36,314 nucleotides of DNA from Lachnospiraceae bacterium. GTDB taxonomy: Bacteria; Bacillota; Clostridia; Lachnospirales; Lachnospiraceae. Location: assembly GCA_017613435.1 (NCBI GenBank), contig JAGADU010000039.1, positions 1-36,314 of the forward strand, given 5' to 3'. This document shows positions 1 to 8,206 of this stretch, piece after piece. Positions within the stretch are counted from its first letter, which is position 1; the number at the start of each line of letters is the position of its first letter. The notes under the pieces were generated by a model. That model was not told the DNA's origin, did no database searches, and worked only from the letters and a program-made list of their open reading frames with translations. Position numbers and translations under genes: made by a program.

Positions 1-858
1 GGCTGCCATAAATGTTTCACTCAGACGCCCTATAACCATCGCAACGGCATTGGTCCCGAGTGCCAGTATTCCGTCGCTTACCAAAACGGGTATGCTTATC
101 CTGACGTATTCGAAGAAAAGCGACCCCGTTTTCATCAAAAGGTCTTTAATCCTGAATCCGATCTTTTTGTCTATAAAAAAGAGGTATCCCAAAATCAGCG
201 TAAATTCGAATATTCTCGCAATCAAAGTGCCGAGTGCCGCACCGGAAACTCCCATTTCGGGAGCGCCGAATTTACCGAAAATAAACATATAGTTCATCAG
301 AAGATTAACGAAAAACGCTCCGATCGAAACAAGGAGGGGATAGAGCACCTGTCCCACGCTTCGAAGAACGATGGTAATAACAAGGGACAGACCCACAAAG
401 AAATATGTCGGTACCGAATAATTAAAATAATAAACCCCGAGTCTTATAAGGTTCCTTTTGCCGGTATACATTCTCATAACCAAATCGGGTGCGAAAAAAG
501 TCGCAAGCGCAAAGGCGGCTGCGAGAATCAGATTTAACCTTATCACCAGACATACCGTCTGCTTCAATGCCCTAAGAGCGTCTTCTTGCTCTTTTTCCCC
601 GCTTTCGGATTTTTTAATCCCCCAGTATCTTGATACAAGAACCGAGGCGCCCATTCCGAGTCCCATGCAAAAAATCTGAAACACGCTGATAAAGGAATTG
701 GCAAGCGAAGTCGCGGACAGTGCGCTGTCTCCGAGTCGTCCCACCATCATCGTATCGAGCATGTTAACGCCTATCGTGATAAGACTCTGCACCGCTATCG
801 GAAGCGCGAGAGTAAATACGTTTATGTAAAATTTTACGGATTCTTCGTGTTTTTTCAT
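1..858 (-). CDS. MATE-family efflux transporter (partial, C-terminus outside window)
   Basis: The first 286 residues of a multidrug and toxin extrusion carrier are present; the reading frame is still open at the window edge, and the family is usually about 450 residues. Such carriers sit in the cytoplasmic membrane and export cationic compounds using a Na+ or H+ gradient. The N-terminal helix LPIAVQSL is followed by the typical DTMMVGRLGDSALSA segment, then by a related IGRLSETFMAA segment near the window edge, as expected from two internal repeats. The ATG at 858 lies 8 bases after AAAGGAA; the in-frame ATG at 867 would overlap that ribosome site, so 858 is preferred. A terminator at 916-952 separates it from the kinase gene upstream. 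The substrate cannot be told from sequence. Confidence 0.9.
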   Translation of the reverse strand, partial: MKKHEESVKFYINVFTLALPIAVQSLITIGVNMLDTMMVGRLGDSALSATSLANSFISVFQIFCMGLGMGASVLVSRYWGIKKSESGEKEQEDALRALKQTVCLVIRLNLILAAAFALATFFAPDLVMRMYTGKRNLIRLGVYYFNYSVPTYFFVGLSLVITIVLRSVGQVLYPLLVSIGAFFVNLLMNYMFIFGKFGAPEMGVSGAALGTLIARIFEFTLILGYLFFIDKKIGFRIKDLLMKTGSLFFEYVRISIPVLVSDGILALGTNAVAMVIGRLSETFMAA

Positions 859-915
859 GGATGGCATTCCTTTGTTTTTTTTCCCCGAAGGCAAACATCT
901 TTCCTATTTTATCAC

Positions 916-952
916 AAAAAAGACTTCGGGAGTATTTCCCGAAGTCTTTTTT
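916..952 (-). terminator. Rho-independent terminator after the hybrid kinase gene
   Basis: A perfect 15 bp inverted repeat (916-930 with 938-952, arm AAAAAAGACTTCGGG) encloses a 7-base loop and ends in a T run on both strands, so it can act in either direction. It lies 19 bases beyond the stop codon of the hybrid histidine kinase and before the MATE gene on the same strand. Confidence 0.85.
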
Positions 953-971
953 CGAATTCGAAATTTCATTT

Positions 972-3332
972 TTAATCAGGCAAAAATTCCATTATTTCGT
1001 TATCGTCGTCATTTTCGTTTTTCGGAATTATTTTTAATATGGCTTCCGTGACGGCTTCGTATTTTTTCATAAGCGAATCGTGTTCGGCTTTAATCGTCTT
1101 TTTGTCGCCCTCGTTTGCGGCAGCCTCGAGTTTTGCGGCCTGTTGCGAAAGATTTGCGGCGCCTATCATCTTGGAAGTGCTTTTTAACGCATGCACGTAA
1201 ACGGCATAATTCTTCCAGTCTTCTTTGTCAAAGCTGTTTTGCAGGTTTTCGGTTTTCTCATCCGCGGAATTCGCATATTCCGCCAAAACCACACGGTAAA
1301 AATTCTCGTCGTTCTGGCAGTACCGCAAGCCTGTCGAAACATCGATATCGGCAGCCGAAAGAAGTTCGAGCCCTTCCTTTTTGGTCTCCTCTTCAATCTC
1401 CGACAAAGCTTCTTCTTTTACGATTTCGATCTTGTCTTTGGGAAGATGGCGCATAAGCATTTTTTCGAGAGCAAAGCTGTCGATGGGCTTCGTCAGATAA
1501 TCGGAGAAGCCCTCCGCCATATATCTCTCCTTGGCACCGATTACGGCATCCGCGGTAAGGCAGATTACCGGAACGTTTTGGCTTGCGCCGCCCTCACTCG
1601 CTCTTATTCTGTGAAGCGCCTCGGTTCCTTCCATCTCGGGCATTCTCTGGTCCATAAGGATCAAATCGTACTCGGTTTTTTGTGCCATTTTGACGGCTTC
1701 CGCGCCCGAAGTGGACGTATCGATCCGTATCAGGGTATTTTTCAAAAGATTTATTACGACCGTCAGATTAATTCTCGTATCGTCGACAATAAGAATATGC
1801 GCATCGGGCGCCCTGAAGGATTCCTTGTAGGCTCTTGCTTCGAGAACGCTCTTTTCGAAATGCTCCTGAAAATCTCCCACGGGTGTTTCGGAAACGATTT
1901 TCTGAGGAATCTTTACGCAAAAAGTCGAGCCCTTTCCGTATTCGCTGACAACCGAGATTTGACCGCCCATCATATCCAAAAGGCGCTTGGTGATAACAAG
2001 TCCGAGGCCCGTTCCTTCCACGGTGCTGTTTCGCTCCATCTCAAGGCGTTCGAATTTGACAAAGAGTTTTTCAATGTCATCCTGTTTGATGCCTATACCC
2101 GTGTCTTCAACCTTTGCGACAAGCATCAGGGAACCGTCTTCCCTTCTGTCTCCGCGAACGGTCATTTTGACGTAACCTTCCATGGTATATTTGACGGCAT
2201 TGTTTAAAAGATTTGTGAACACCTGACGTATGCGGACTTCGTCGCCGTAAAGTTCGTCGGGAAGCGTTTTGTCAACGTCGATGATGAATTCGAGTTTCTT
2301 CTCTTTGGCCTTAAAGAGAATCATGTTGCTTAAATTGTTAAGAAGCGAGCTTAACTGATATTTGGATTCCACAAGGTCCATTCTGCCGGCTTCGATCTTC
2401 GAAAAATCGAGAATGTCGTTTACGACCGCAAGCAGATTGTGACCCGCATTTTCCACATCTCCCGCATAAATGGTGATGTTTTTCAGCGCATCCCTCATGG
2501 CTTTGGGATCGTCCTCCGCCGTCTGCGTGGTGCGGCGGCTCTCCCTTAAAATCACCTCGTTCATTCCGAGAACCGCATTTATCGGGGTTCTGATTTCATG
2601 GGACATATTTGCCAGAAATTCGCTCTTTGCGAGATTTGCGCTTTCCGCGCGGACTTTCTCCTCAAGAAGTTCTCCCTGAAGATGCACAAAGGGACGAACC
2701 GTCAAAAAGGCGAGAATTGCGGCAAAAATCTGCGAAAATACAAGGATTATAACGTAACTTACAACCGTTGAACGCATCTGTGAAGCAAGCTGTCCTTCAA
2801 ACCAATCCGCCGTAAAATCGACCGCAACTATTCCCGCAACGTTTCCTTCGGAATCAAAAACGGGACTGTACGCACTGTAAAAAGTTCCCCATGTATCGGT
2901 ATACGAAATATCATCCACCGCCGCGGTTCCGCTTCCGGCTTTGGCAAGCGCTTCCGTGTATTCCGCGGTTTCACCGTATTTCGCGGGTCTTACGGGGTCG
3001 ATATCGAGCGTGAAGATGAAATGGTCCTTTTCCTCTTCCTTGATACAGTAAACATATTCGAGTTCGACATTGTCCTTGAAAACCGACAGGGTTTTGTAAA
3101 TTTCATTGTATTCGTCGCTTCCGACGCTGTCTTTTTGCAGGTTCTTTAAAATGTCTCCGTTTACGGAACCCGATGCGCAGTTTGCTATATCAAGCATACG
3201 CTGCTGAATCGCTTTTCTTATTCCGACCCTCGCCCTGGAAACCGAAACGGTGCAAAAAAGAATACTGGAGACCAGCAAAATGACCTCCACCATGATGATG
3301 ATTGTGGTTGATATTCGTGTCTTAGAAAACAC
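972..3332 (-). CDS. Hybrid sensor histidine kinase (sensor-HisKA-HATPase-REC-HPt)
   Basis: A 786-residue membrane kinase that carries a full phosphorelay in one chain. A membrane helix (about 8-30) is followed by an extracytoplasmic Cache-like sensor (about 35-185), a second helix (about 189-212), then HisKA with NMSHEIRTP (phospho-accepting His about 245). The HATPase has NLLNNAVKYT, DTGIGI and GTGLGL. A receiver domain with LILMDQRMPEMEG follows (Asp about 561), and a C-terminal HPt domain with VHALKSTS (His about 714). The output partner is not in the window, so the phosphoryl group probably goes to a response regulator elsewhere. The frame opens at a TTG at 3347, but that codon lies inside the ribosome site GGGAGGA; the GTG at 3332, six bases after it, is the better start. 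It is the last gene of a likely unit with the methyltransferase and Dabb genes. The ligand is unknown. Confidence 0.92.
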   Translation of the reverse strand: MFSKTRISTTIIIMVEVILLVSSILFCTVSVSRARVGIRKAIQQRMLDIANCASGSVNGDILKNLQKDSVGSDEYNEIYKTLSVFKDNVELEYVYCIKEEEKDHFIFTLDIDPVRPAKYGETAEYTEALAKAGSGTAAVDDISYTDTWGTFYSAYSPVFDSEGNVAGIVAVDFTADWFEGQLASQMRSTVVSYVIILVFSQIFAAILAFLTVRPFVHLQGELLEEKVRAESANLAKSEFLANMSHEIRTPINAVLGMNEVILRESRRTTQTAEDDPKAMRDALKNITIYAGDVENAGHNLLAVVNDILDFSKIEAGRMDLVESKYQLSSLLNNLSNMILFKAKEKKLEFIIDVDKTLPDELYGDEVRIRQVFTNLLNNAVKYTMEGYVKMTVRGDRREDGSLMLVAKVEDTGIGIKQDDIEKLFVKFERLEMERNSTVEGTGLGLVITKRLLDMMGGQISVVSEYGKGSTFCVKIPQKIVSETPVGDFQEHFEKSVLEARAYKESFRAPDAHILIVDDTRINLTVVINLLKNTLIRIDTSTSGAEAVKMAQKTEYDLILMDQRMPEMEGTEALHRIRASEGGASQNVPVICLTADAVIGAKERYMAEGFSDYLTKPIDSFALEKMLMRHLPKDKIEIVKEEALSEIEEETKKEGLELLSAADIDVSTGLRYCQNDENFYRVVLAEYANSADEKTENLQNSFDKEDWKNYAVYVHALKSTSKMIGAANLSQQAAKLEAAANEGDKKTIKAEHDSLMKKYEAVTEAILKIIPKNENDDDNEIMEFLPD

Positions 3333-3371
3333 TTGGGTTCCTCCCAAAAGAAACTTAAAATAACGGCAAAT

Positions 3372-4628
3372 CTATTTTTCTTCCGTAACCTGGAAAATCA
3401 AAAATTTCAAATAGTAGGATTCGTCCGCTGCCCAGAGAATCGGATGATCGGGCGCCTGCGTTCTGAATTCGATCTGTCTTAAACGTTTTCGGGCACTCTT
3501 TGCTGCCTGAAGAATCGTTTGTTTAAAAAGCTCTTCCGTCATAAAATGCGAACATGAGCATGTGGCAAAAAATCCTTTGTCGCGAACAAGTTTAAGCCCC
3601 TTCATGTTGATTTCGCGATATCCTCTTATCGCATTCTTTGTGGCTTCCCTCGATTTGGTAAACGCGGGCGGATCGAGGATTACGATATCGAATCTCTCAC
3701 CCTCTTTTTCAAGCCTCGGAAGTTCGTCCAAAACATCCGCGCACCTGAAAGACGCCGAATCCGAAAGATTGTTTGCTCTTGCATTTTCCTCTGCCTGCGA
3801 AACCGCAAATTCCGAAATATCGAGTCCCGTAACGTCTGTGGCTCCGGCCTTTGCGCAATTCAGGGCAAAAGTACCCATATGCGTGAAGCAGTCGAGAACC
3901 TTAAGTTTTCCCGCACCGCCGAGGTTTTCGGGATTGTTCAAAACGCTTTTGCAAAGACGCTGCATCGCAAGACGGTTGTATTTCTGGTCGAGGAAAAATC
4001 CGGTTTTCTGACCGTTTACGACATCGACCGTATATCTGATTCCGTTTTCGCTTATACAAACATTCGTGTCGAATTCTTCGCCGATAAAGCCCTTGTGAAG
4101 ATACATGCCTTCCTTTTTTCTGACGGAGGCATCCGACCTTTCGTATACGCCCTTTATATCCGTTCCGTCCTTTTTAAGAACGTCCTTTAATTCGTTTATT
4201 ATGATTTCCTTAAATCTCTCGATCCCGAGCGAGAGCGACTGGACAACAAGAACATCGTTGTATTTATCCACCGTAAGCCCCGGCAGAAAATCCGCTTCGC
4301 CGAAAATGATTCGAACCGAATTAAGGTTGTCGGACGTTTCGGCATTCATTACCGATTTCCTGTAATTCCATGCGTCTTCAACCCTCATTCTGAAGAATTT
4401 TTCGTCAATTTCGGTATCCGCGTTTCTTGTCAGAAGACGGATTCTTATCTTGGAATTGTCGTTTATAAAGCCCTTTCCGAGCGTAATGCCCGTATTGTCT
4501 TTTATTATTACGATTCCTCCGTTTTCGTATTCGCCCGCGATGCTTTCGATCTCGTTGTCGAATACCCATGCCCCGCCGGCTTTAAGGAGTCTTCCTTCAT
4601 TCTTTTTTAATGTAACGACAGCACTCAT
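3372..4628 (-). CDS. Class I SAM-dependent rRNA methyltransferase, RlmI/RlmK-like
   Basis: A 418-residue cytosolic enzyme of the RlmI type, which places a methyl group on a cytosine C5 of 23S rRNA. An N-terminal PUA-like RNA-binding part (about 1-70) contains GAWVFDNEI. Next come the family motif GQKTGFFLDQ (about 206-215), the SAM-binding motif VLDCFTHMGTFAL (about 244-256), DPPAF (about 319-323) and the catalytic-region motif CSCSH (about 357-361). Length and domain order fit the family. It follows the Dabb gene with a 12-base gap and precedes the hybrid kinase. The exact target base cannot be read from sequence, so no gene symbol is given. Confidence 0.9.
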   Translation of the reverse strand: MSAVVTLKKNEGRLLKAGGAWVFDNEIESIAGEYENGGIVIIKDNTGITLGKGFINDNSKIRIRLLTRNADTEIDEKFFRMRVEDAWNYRKSVMNAETSDNLNSVRIIFGEADFLPGLTVDKYNDVLVVQSLSLGIERFKEIIINELKDVLKKDGTDIKGVYERSDASVRKKEGMYLHKGFIGEEFDTNVCISENGIRYTVDVVNGQKTGFFLDQKYNRLAMQRLCKSVLNNPENLGGAGKLKVLDCFTHMGTFALNCAKAGATDVTGLDISEFAVSQAEENARANNLSDSASFRCADVLDELPRLEKEGERFDIVILDPPAFTKSREATKNAIRGYREINMKGLKLVRDKGFFATCSCSHFMTEELFKQTILQAAKSARKRLRQIEFRTQAPDHPILWAADESYYLKFLIFQVTEEK

Positions 4629-4640
4629 TTTTTTATCCGT

Positions 4641-4943
4641 TTACACTTCATAATCGAAGCAGCTTCTGATTTTGGTAAAAGGTCTTACCTTTTTGGTTGC
4701 GACTTCCACATGATCGGGATGAATCGCATATCCCTTGAGCGCATCTTCGTTTTCGAATGTCGAATCAAGCATCAGATCGGTGTTCGACGATTCAAGGGGG
4801 TTAATTTCCACCTTTATTTCAACGATTCCGGGAACTTTTCCCTTTAATCCCTCAAGACCTTCTTTTATCTCTTTCAAAATATTTTCTTTTTCTGAAACCG
4901 AATATCCGTCGTTAAGCGTCCAGACAATAATATGTTTTACCAT
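4641..4943 (-). CDS. Dabb (stress-responsive A/B barrel) family protein
   Basis: A 100-residue single-domain protein of the dimeric alpha-beta barrel fold. It begins MVKHIIVWTLNDG and has the family middle SSNTDLMLDSTFENEDAL and HPDHVEVA near the end, closing with DYEV. Bacterial members are mostly uncharacterised; some are linked to stress or to small-molecule binding. It is the first gene of a minus-strand unit with the RlmI-like methyltransferase and the hybrid kinase, and has a promoter candidate at 4981-5009. No catalytic residue can be named. Confidence 0.82.
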   Translation of the reverse strand: MVKHIIVWTLNDGYSVSEKENILKEIKEGLEGLKGKVPGIVEIKVEINPLESSNTDLMLDSTFENEDALKGYAIHPDHVEVATKKVRPFTKIRSCFDYEV

Positions 4944-4980
4944 TTTCTCTTCCTTTCGGATTAATCTGTGTCTTAAAAAA

Positions 4981-5009
4981 ATTATAAAATGATTTTACCC
5001 TTTGCACAA
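4981..5009 (-). promoter_or_regulatory. Promoter candidate for the Dabb-methyltransferase-kinase unit
   Basis: On the minus strand TATAAT (4981-4986) is preceded at 17 bases by TTGTGC (5004-5009). The -10 box is perfect and the -35 box weak. The leader to the ATG at 4943 would be about 30 bases. Confidence 0.5.
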
Positions 5010-5138
5010 TACAAAAATGACCGCAAAACAACAGTTTTTAAGCGTTTTTTTGCATGTAAAAACAAGAGTGCGCGCGAATTATTCGCGATAAAAACCGAAC
5101 ACGCGGCGGGGGAAACGAAAGAGGTGTCGCGTTATCGA

Positions 5139-5167
5139 TTGAATTATGAATCGATTTTCGATATTAT
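5139..5167 (+). promoter_or_regulatory. Promoter candidate for the HAD gene, overlapped by an inverted repeat
   Basis: TTGAAT (5139-5144), a 17-base spacer and TATTAT (5162-5167) lie about 40 bases before the ATG at 5206. The inverted repeat ATCGATT (5134-5140) / AATCGAT (5149-5155), 8 bases apart, covers the -35 box and could be an operator. Another small palindrome, CGCGAA-TTA-TTCGCG, is at 5073-5087. Confidence 0.5.
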
Positions 5168-5205
5168 TGAATAATCAAAAAACACTTCAAAAAGGAATTT
5201 TCGCA

Positions 5206-5862
5206 ATGTCCGACTTTAGCAAATCCGCGTTTGTTTTCGACCTTGACGGCACGCTTATAGATACCGAAAAATTATACAGAAAATACTGGCCAAAGGCTCT
5301 GGCCGATTACGGATACGAATTGAGCGACGAACGAGCTCTCATGCTTCGTTCGCTCGGCCGCCCCTTTGCGCCGAGGCAGTTCAAAGACTGGTACGGAGAA
5401 GATTTCGATTACGATCTGATAAGGAAAAGACGCAAGGAATATGTCGAAGGATATATCGAAGAAAACGGTGTCGAACTCCGTCCGGGCGTCAAAGAAATTC
5501 TCGCCTTTTTAAAAGACAAAAAAATAACCGTTGCAATCGCAACGGCCACGGATCCCGCCCGTACGGAAAAATACCTTGAAATGACGGGAATCCGTGAATA
5601 TTTTTCTGAAATAATATGTGCAACAATGGTAGAACGCGGAAAGCCTTCGCCCGACATTTACGAATATGCATGCAGGGCCCTTAACATGAACCCTTCCGAC
5701 TGCTTTGCAATCGAAGATGCTCCGAACGGGGTAAAAAGCGCATACGCCGCAGGTCTTAAGGTAATCTTTATTCCCGATCAGGCGCCCGCAGACGAGGAAA
5801 TTTCAAAAATGATTTTTGCGACTTTCCCCATTATCTTTGACATCAAAACCCTGTTTGAATGA
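5206..5862 (+). CDS. HAD-superfamily hydrolase, beta-phosphoglucomutase-like subgroup
   Basis: A 218-residue cytosolic phosphohydrolase or phosphomutase. All four HAD motifs are present: FDLDGTLIDTE with nucleophile Asp about 12 and general acid Asp about 14, IATATD, the lysine of RGKPSPD, and IEDAPNGVKSAYAAG. A helical cap lies between the first two, as in subclass I enzymes such as phosphoglycolate phosphatase or beta-phosphoglucomutase. The start chosen is the ATG at 5206, 8 bases after AAAGGAA; an earlier in-frame ATG at 5146 lies inside the promoter candidate. Its stop is one base from the stop of the convergent DUF3169 gene. The substrate is unknown. Confidence 0.88.
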   Translation: MSDFSKSAFVFDLDGTLIDTEKLYRKYWPKALADYGYELSDERALMLRSLGRPFAPRQFKDWYGEDFDYDLIRKRRKEYVEGYIEENGVELRPGVKEILAFLKDKKITVAIATATDPARTEKYLEMTGIREYFSEIICATMVERGKPSPDIYEYACRALNMNPSDCFAIEDAPNGVKSAYAAGLKVIFIPDQAPADEEISKMIFATFPIIFDIKTLFE

Positions 5863-5863
5863 T

Positions 5864-6685
5864 TTAACAGAATTTGCCCGTAACTTTTGCGCATGCAATC
5901 GTAAAAGAGGTTAACTGAACTATCCAGATAACAGCAACGCAAAGAAGCGGAACAATCGTAATATCGGCAAACATTCCGATAATGATAAGCAGTACGGTCA
6001 TTATCGTACATGTCATGTTCACTATATTGTATGCTTTGTAGGCTGCAATTCCGACCTGCTTCTTTTCGGCTTCGTCAAATCCCGAAACCCATTTCTTTTT
6101 AAACGAAAAATCAAAGATGCTTCCGTTTTTCTCGGGATTAAGGAGTTTTTCCATTTCGAGACTCTTTCTTTGAATGATAAAAAACAGCGCCGTGAAAATC
6201 ACCACTCCGATGAGCGAAAGGAAGAATCCGATCTCGTAAATTTCGGCGATAAATCCGGTTTCCGTCTTTACGCTCCTTAAATTGGGAAACAGATTGTAAA
6301 TACTTGCGCCGTGGAGGAAGAAGCAGATTATAATCGATCTTCCGACGGTTCCGAAAAGATCCGCCACCTTATCTTCGATCAGATCCCAATTGTCCTCTCT
6401 CTCTTTTTCCGTTCCCCAAAGCTTTTTGACTTTGATATATTTAACGATTGAAATAACGGCCGTTATCGTACCGAAGACATACATTGCGGCGGCAAAGCAA
6501 AGACTGAACAATTTTCCGTTTTCTTTGAAAAAATCAACCGACATTTCAAACAATTCGTGCTTGGATGCCAAAAAATAACCAAAGAAACTTCCGCCGATTG
6601 CAAAAACAGTCATCGCAATAAAGAATAAGGGCATTCTTTTGTAATCTTCTTTTTTTATTTCGTTAATACGTTTTTCTTCATTCAT
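5864..6685 (-). CDS. DUF3169-like polytopic membrane protein
   Basis: A 273-residue protein with about six membrane helices and a central polar loop. The segment NPEKNGSIFDFSFKKKW followed by SGFDEAEKKQVGIAAYKAY resembles the DUF3169 family, whose members are commonly encoded beside an XRE regulator; the family name is from memory and not checked. The start is placed at the ATG at 6685, 8 bases after AAAGGA. That ATG lies inside the end of the XRE gene, an 8-base overlap (ATGAATGA), so the two are probably translationally coupled. The function of the family is not known; the arrangement suggests a membrane partner or target of the regulator. Confidence 0.75.
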   Translation of the reverse strand: MNEEKRINEIKKEDYKRMPLFFIAMTVFAIGGSFFGYFLASKHELFEMSVDFFKENGKLFSLCFAAAMYVFGTITAVISIVKYIKVKKLWGTEKEREDNWDLIEDKVADLFGTVGRSIIICFFLHGASIYNLFPNLRSVKTETGFIAEIYEIGFFLSLIGVVIFTALFFIIQRKSLEMEKLLNPEKNGSIFDFSFKKKWVSGFDEAEKKQVGIAAYKAYNIVNMTCTIMTVLLIIIGMFADITIVPLLCVAVIWIVQLTSFTIACAKVTGKFC

Positions 6686-6902
6686 TTGCTTCGTCCTTTC
6701 CGTCATCCGTATACTCAAAAATATCTTCAACTTTAACGCCGAAAACCCCGGCCAGTTTCAAAGCCAAGGTTACCGAGGGAGAATAATCTCCCCTTTCTAT
6801 TAAACTGATTGTCTGGCGTGATACATGAACCATCGAGCCGAGTTCCTGCTGATTAACGCCCAGTCTCGCACGATGTTCTTTTAAGCGGTTGTTCAACGAC
6901 AT
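6678..6902 (-). CDS. XRE-family transcriptional regulator (regulator 1)
   Basis: A 74-residue protein that is almost only a Cro/CI-type helix-turn-helix. Helix 2 is NQQELGSMV (about 17-25) and the recognition helix is SRQTISLIERG (about 28-38), followed by the typical YSPSVTLALKLAGVFGV. The ATG follows GGGGGAG at six bases. It overlaps the DUF3169 gene by 8 bases and lies downstream of the CPBP protease gene on the same strand. In alignment with 434 repressor, a glutamine sits at the position of Gln29, which reads the ACAA half-site. This makes it the first candidate to bind the ACAA-N6-TTGT operators at 8153-8224; that link is inference. Confidence 0.9.
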   Translation of the reverse strand: MSLNNRLKEHRARLGVNQQELGSMVHVSRQTISLIERGDYSPSVTLALKLAGVFGVKVEDIFEYTDDGKDEANE

Positions 6903-6931
6903 CTTTTTCTCCCCCGTCGCGAAGAGGTTTC

Positions 6932-6952
6932 GGGAGGCCTGCGCGGCCTCCC
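6932..6952. other. GC-rich hairpin before the XRE gene
   Basis: GGGAGGCC (6932-6939) and GGCCTCCC (6945-6952) form a perfect 8 bp stem with a 5-base loop, 30 bases before the XRE start codon. Neither strand has a T tract after it, so it is not a normal terminator. It could protect or attenuate the transcript between the CPBP and XRE genes. Confidence 0.5.
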
Positions 6953-6958
6953 TTAATA

Positions 6959-7018
6959 CTACAACAAAATCGCAACTATAATTAAAAATGTTAACGTATA
7001 TATCACAAATTTATACAT
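6959..7018 (-). CDS. Possible 19-residue hydrophobic peptide
   Basis: A short ATG-to-TAG frame in the gap between the CPBP and XRE genes encodes MYKFVIYTLTFLIIVAILL, long enough for one membrane helix. GGATGA lies eight to ten bases before the ATG, a weak ribosome site. T-rich DNA produces hydrophobic codons by chance, so this may not be a gene. What favours it is its position within the unit and a comparable frame after the second XRE gene at 9306-9368. Confidence 0.3.
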   Translation of the reverse strand: MYKFVIYTLTFLIIVAILL

Positions 7019-7036
7019 GTTTATTCATCCGTTCGG

Positions 7037-8086
7037 TCAGGCATTTAATATCATTCCCAGATAATTGTATACGAAAAGTCCGAGAGTTGCGAGAATAAAA
7101 ATTATCATTCCGATATTTCCCCACGCAAATTTCATTCCTTTTTCAACCTGAGCCTCGGATTTTTTGATGACGATTTTTTTCTTAACAAGAACGATAATCC
7201 AAATTACGATTCCGATTAACGTCATTACAACACATAATCCCATCCAGCCGTAATACGGAAGGATCGTGGGAATAACCTCTCCCAGAATCTTGGTGTATTC
7301 CGCCTGCAAAGCCGTATCCGCGGGGTTCGAAGCGACCTTTTGAGCCATGTCGCTCATTTCTGCAACTTTATCAAAATCAATAAGTCCTGCAAGTCCTACG
7401 CCTATTATGCTTGCGGACAGATTGAATATCATGTGGTAAACAATCGAATACCATACTTTTCCGGTACGGATATACACATATGCGAAGACAGCTCCCATTC
7501 CCGTAGCGTAGAAAAACTGCGAGAAATTGCCGTGAAAGAGGCCGAACATAAGTGCCGATGATATAATGGCCACCCATTCCCCGTACTTAACGGTTCTGTC
7601 GATTAAGAATTTGCGGAATATCAGTTCTTCAAAAATCGGTGCAAGAATGCCTATCGTAAGTATTCTCCAAAAAGGTGCGGATCCGAGCATAAGATTTGCC
7701 AAAAGATTGCTGTTATTTGCGGATACGCCGAAAGGAAGCGTCAGTACCCTGTTAACAATAAATCCGACAACCGTTCCCGTTCCGCAAAGTCCGCAGCAAA
7801 GCAGGAAGCATACCGCAAATCCCATAGAGCCGAGTTTGTTCTTTTCCGGTGTCTTTTTATCCATCTTTCGAACAATCAAAGTCAGAACGGGAAATCCTAT
7901 TACATATTCCGGAATTATCAGTCCGAACAAAAATGTAAATACGCTGCCTCCCGTAAAGCTCTCGGGAAGAAATTTTCCGATTACCCGAATGATAAGTAAC
8001 TGTACCGCTACGACCGTGATTAAATAAATCGCTGCCGAAAGCGCATATTTCGAATAACTTTTTTTCATCAATACATCGTTTTCCAT
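7037..8086 (-). CDS. CPBP (Abi) family intramembrane metalloprotease
   Basis: A 349-residue membrane protein with about eight helices and the CPBP (PF02517) motifs: EELIFR (about 153-158), FGLFHG with His about 185, and YHMIFN with His about 218 and Asn about 222. These residues form the predicted metal site of the glutamic-type intramembrane protease fold related to Rce1. Bacterial members include bacteriocin self-immunity and peptide-processing proteins. All catalytic residues are present. The start is uncertain. An ATG at 8098 directly abuts the ribosome site AAGGAG, so the in-frame ATG at 8086, 12 bases after it, is preferred. It heads a unit with the tiny ORF, the XRE gene and the DUF3169 gene, and lies beside the three operators at 8153-8224. 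Confidence 0.88.
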   Translation of the reverse strand: MENDVLMKKSYSKYALSAAIYLITVVAVQLLIIRVIGKFLPESFTGGSVFTFLFGLIIPEYVIGFPVLTLIVRKMDKKTPEKNKLGSMGFAVCFLLCCGLCGTGTVVGFIVNRVLTLPFGVSANNSNLLANLMLGSAPFWRILTIGILAPIFEELIFRKFLIDRTVKYGEWVAIISSALMFGLFHGNFSQFFYATGMGAVFAYVYIRTGKVWYSIVYHMIFNLSASIIGVGLAGLIDFDKVAEMSDMAQKVASNPADTALQAEYTKILGEVIPTILPYYGWMGLCVVMTLIGIVIWIIVLVKKKIVIKKSEAQVEKGMKFAWGNIGMIIFILATLGLFVYNYLGMILNA

Positions 8087-8152
8087 TTGATGATTCATCT
8101 CCTTTTCAATTTCTCGTTTTGTTTTATATGAAGCTTCTTTAATAACCGTTTA

Positions 8153-8170
8153 TGACAACCTCTTTTGTCG
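8153..8170. promoter_or_regulatory. Operator 1, TGACAA-N6-TTGTCG
   Basis: Arms TGACAA (8153-8158) and TTGTCG (8165-8170) with spacer CCTCTT. The core ACAA-N6-TTGT is the consensus arrangement of phage 434 repressor operators. It is centred about 45 bases upstream of the start predicted from the TATAAA at 8123-8128, a place from which a bound CI-like protein could touch RNA polymerase. Confidence 0.65.
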
Positions 8171-8173
8171 TTT

Positions 8174-8191
8174 TGACAACTTTACTTGTCA
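8174..8191. promoter_or_regulatory. Operator 2, TGACAA-N6-TTGTCA
   Basis: Perfect arms TGACAA (8174-8179) and TTGTCA (8186-8191) with spacer CTTTAC; the symmetry extends one base further on each side. It starts 21 bases after operator 1, two helical turns, so dimers would lie on the same DNA face. Confidence 0.7.
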
Positions 8192-8206
8192 AACACAGTA
8201 TATCGA

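Noticed and set aside
1191-2207. Long open frame (338 codons) on the plus strand inside the hybrid kinase gene
   Set aside because: It is antisense to clear kinase, receiver and ATPase motifs, has no ribosome site and reads as a compositional shadow.
3332-3347. TTG at 3347 as start of the hybrid kinase
   Set aside because: The codon is part of the ribosome site region GGGAGGA; the GTG at 3332 has correct spacing.
6932-6952. GC-rich hairpin as a terminator of the CPBP gene
   Set aside because: No T run follows the stem on either strand, so it is listed only as a hairpin.
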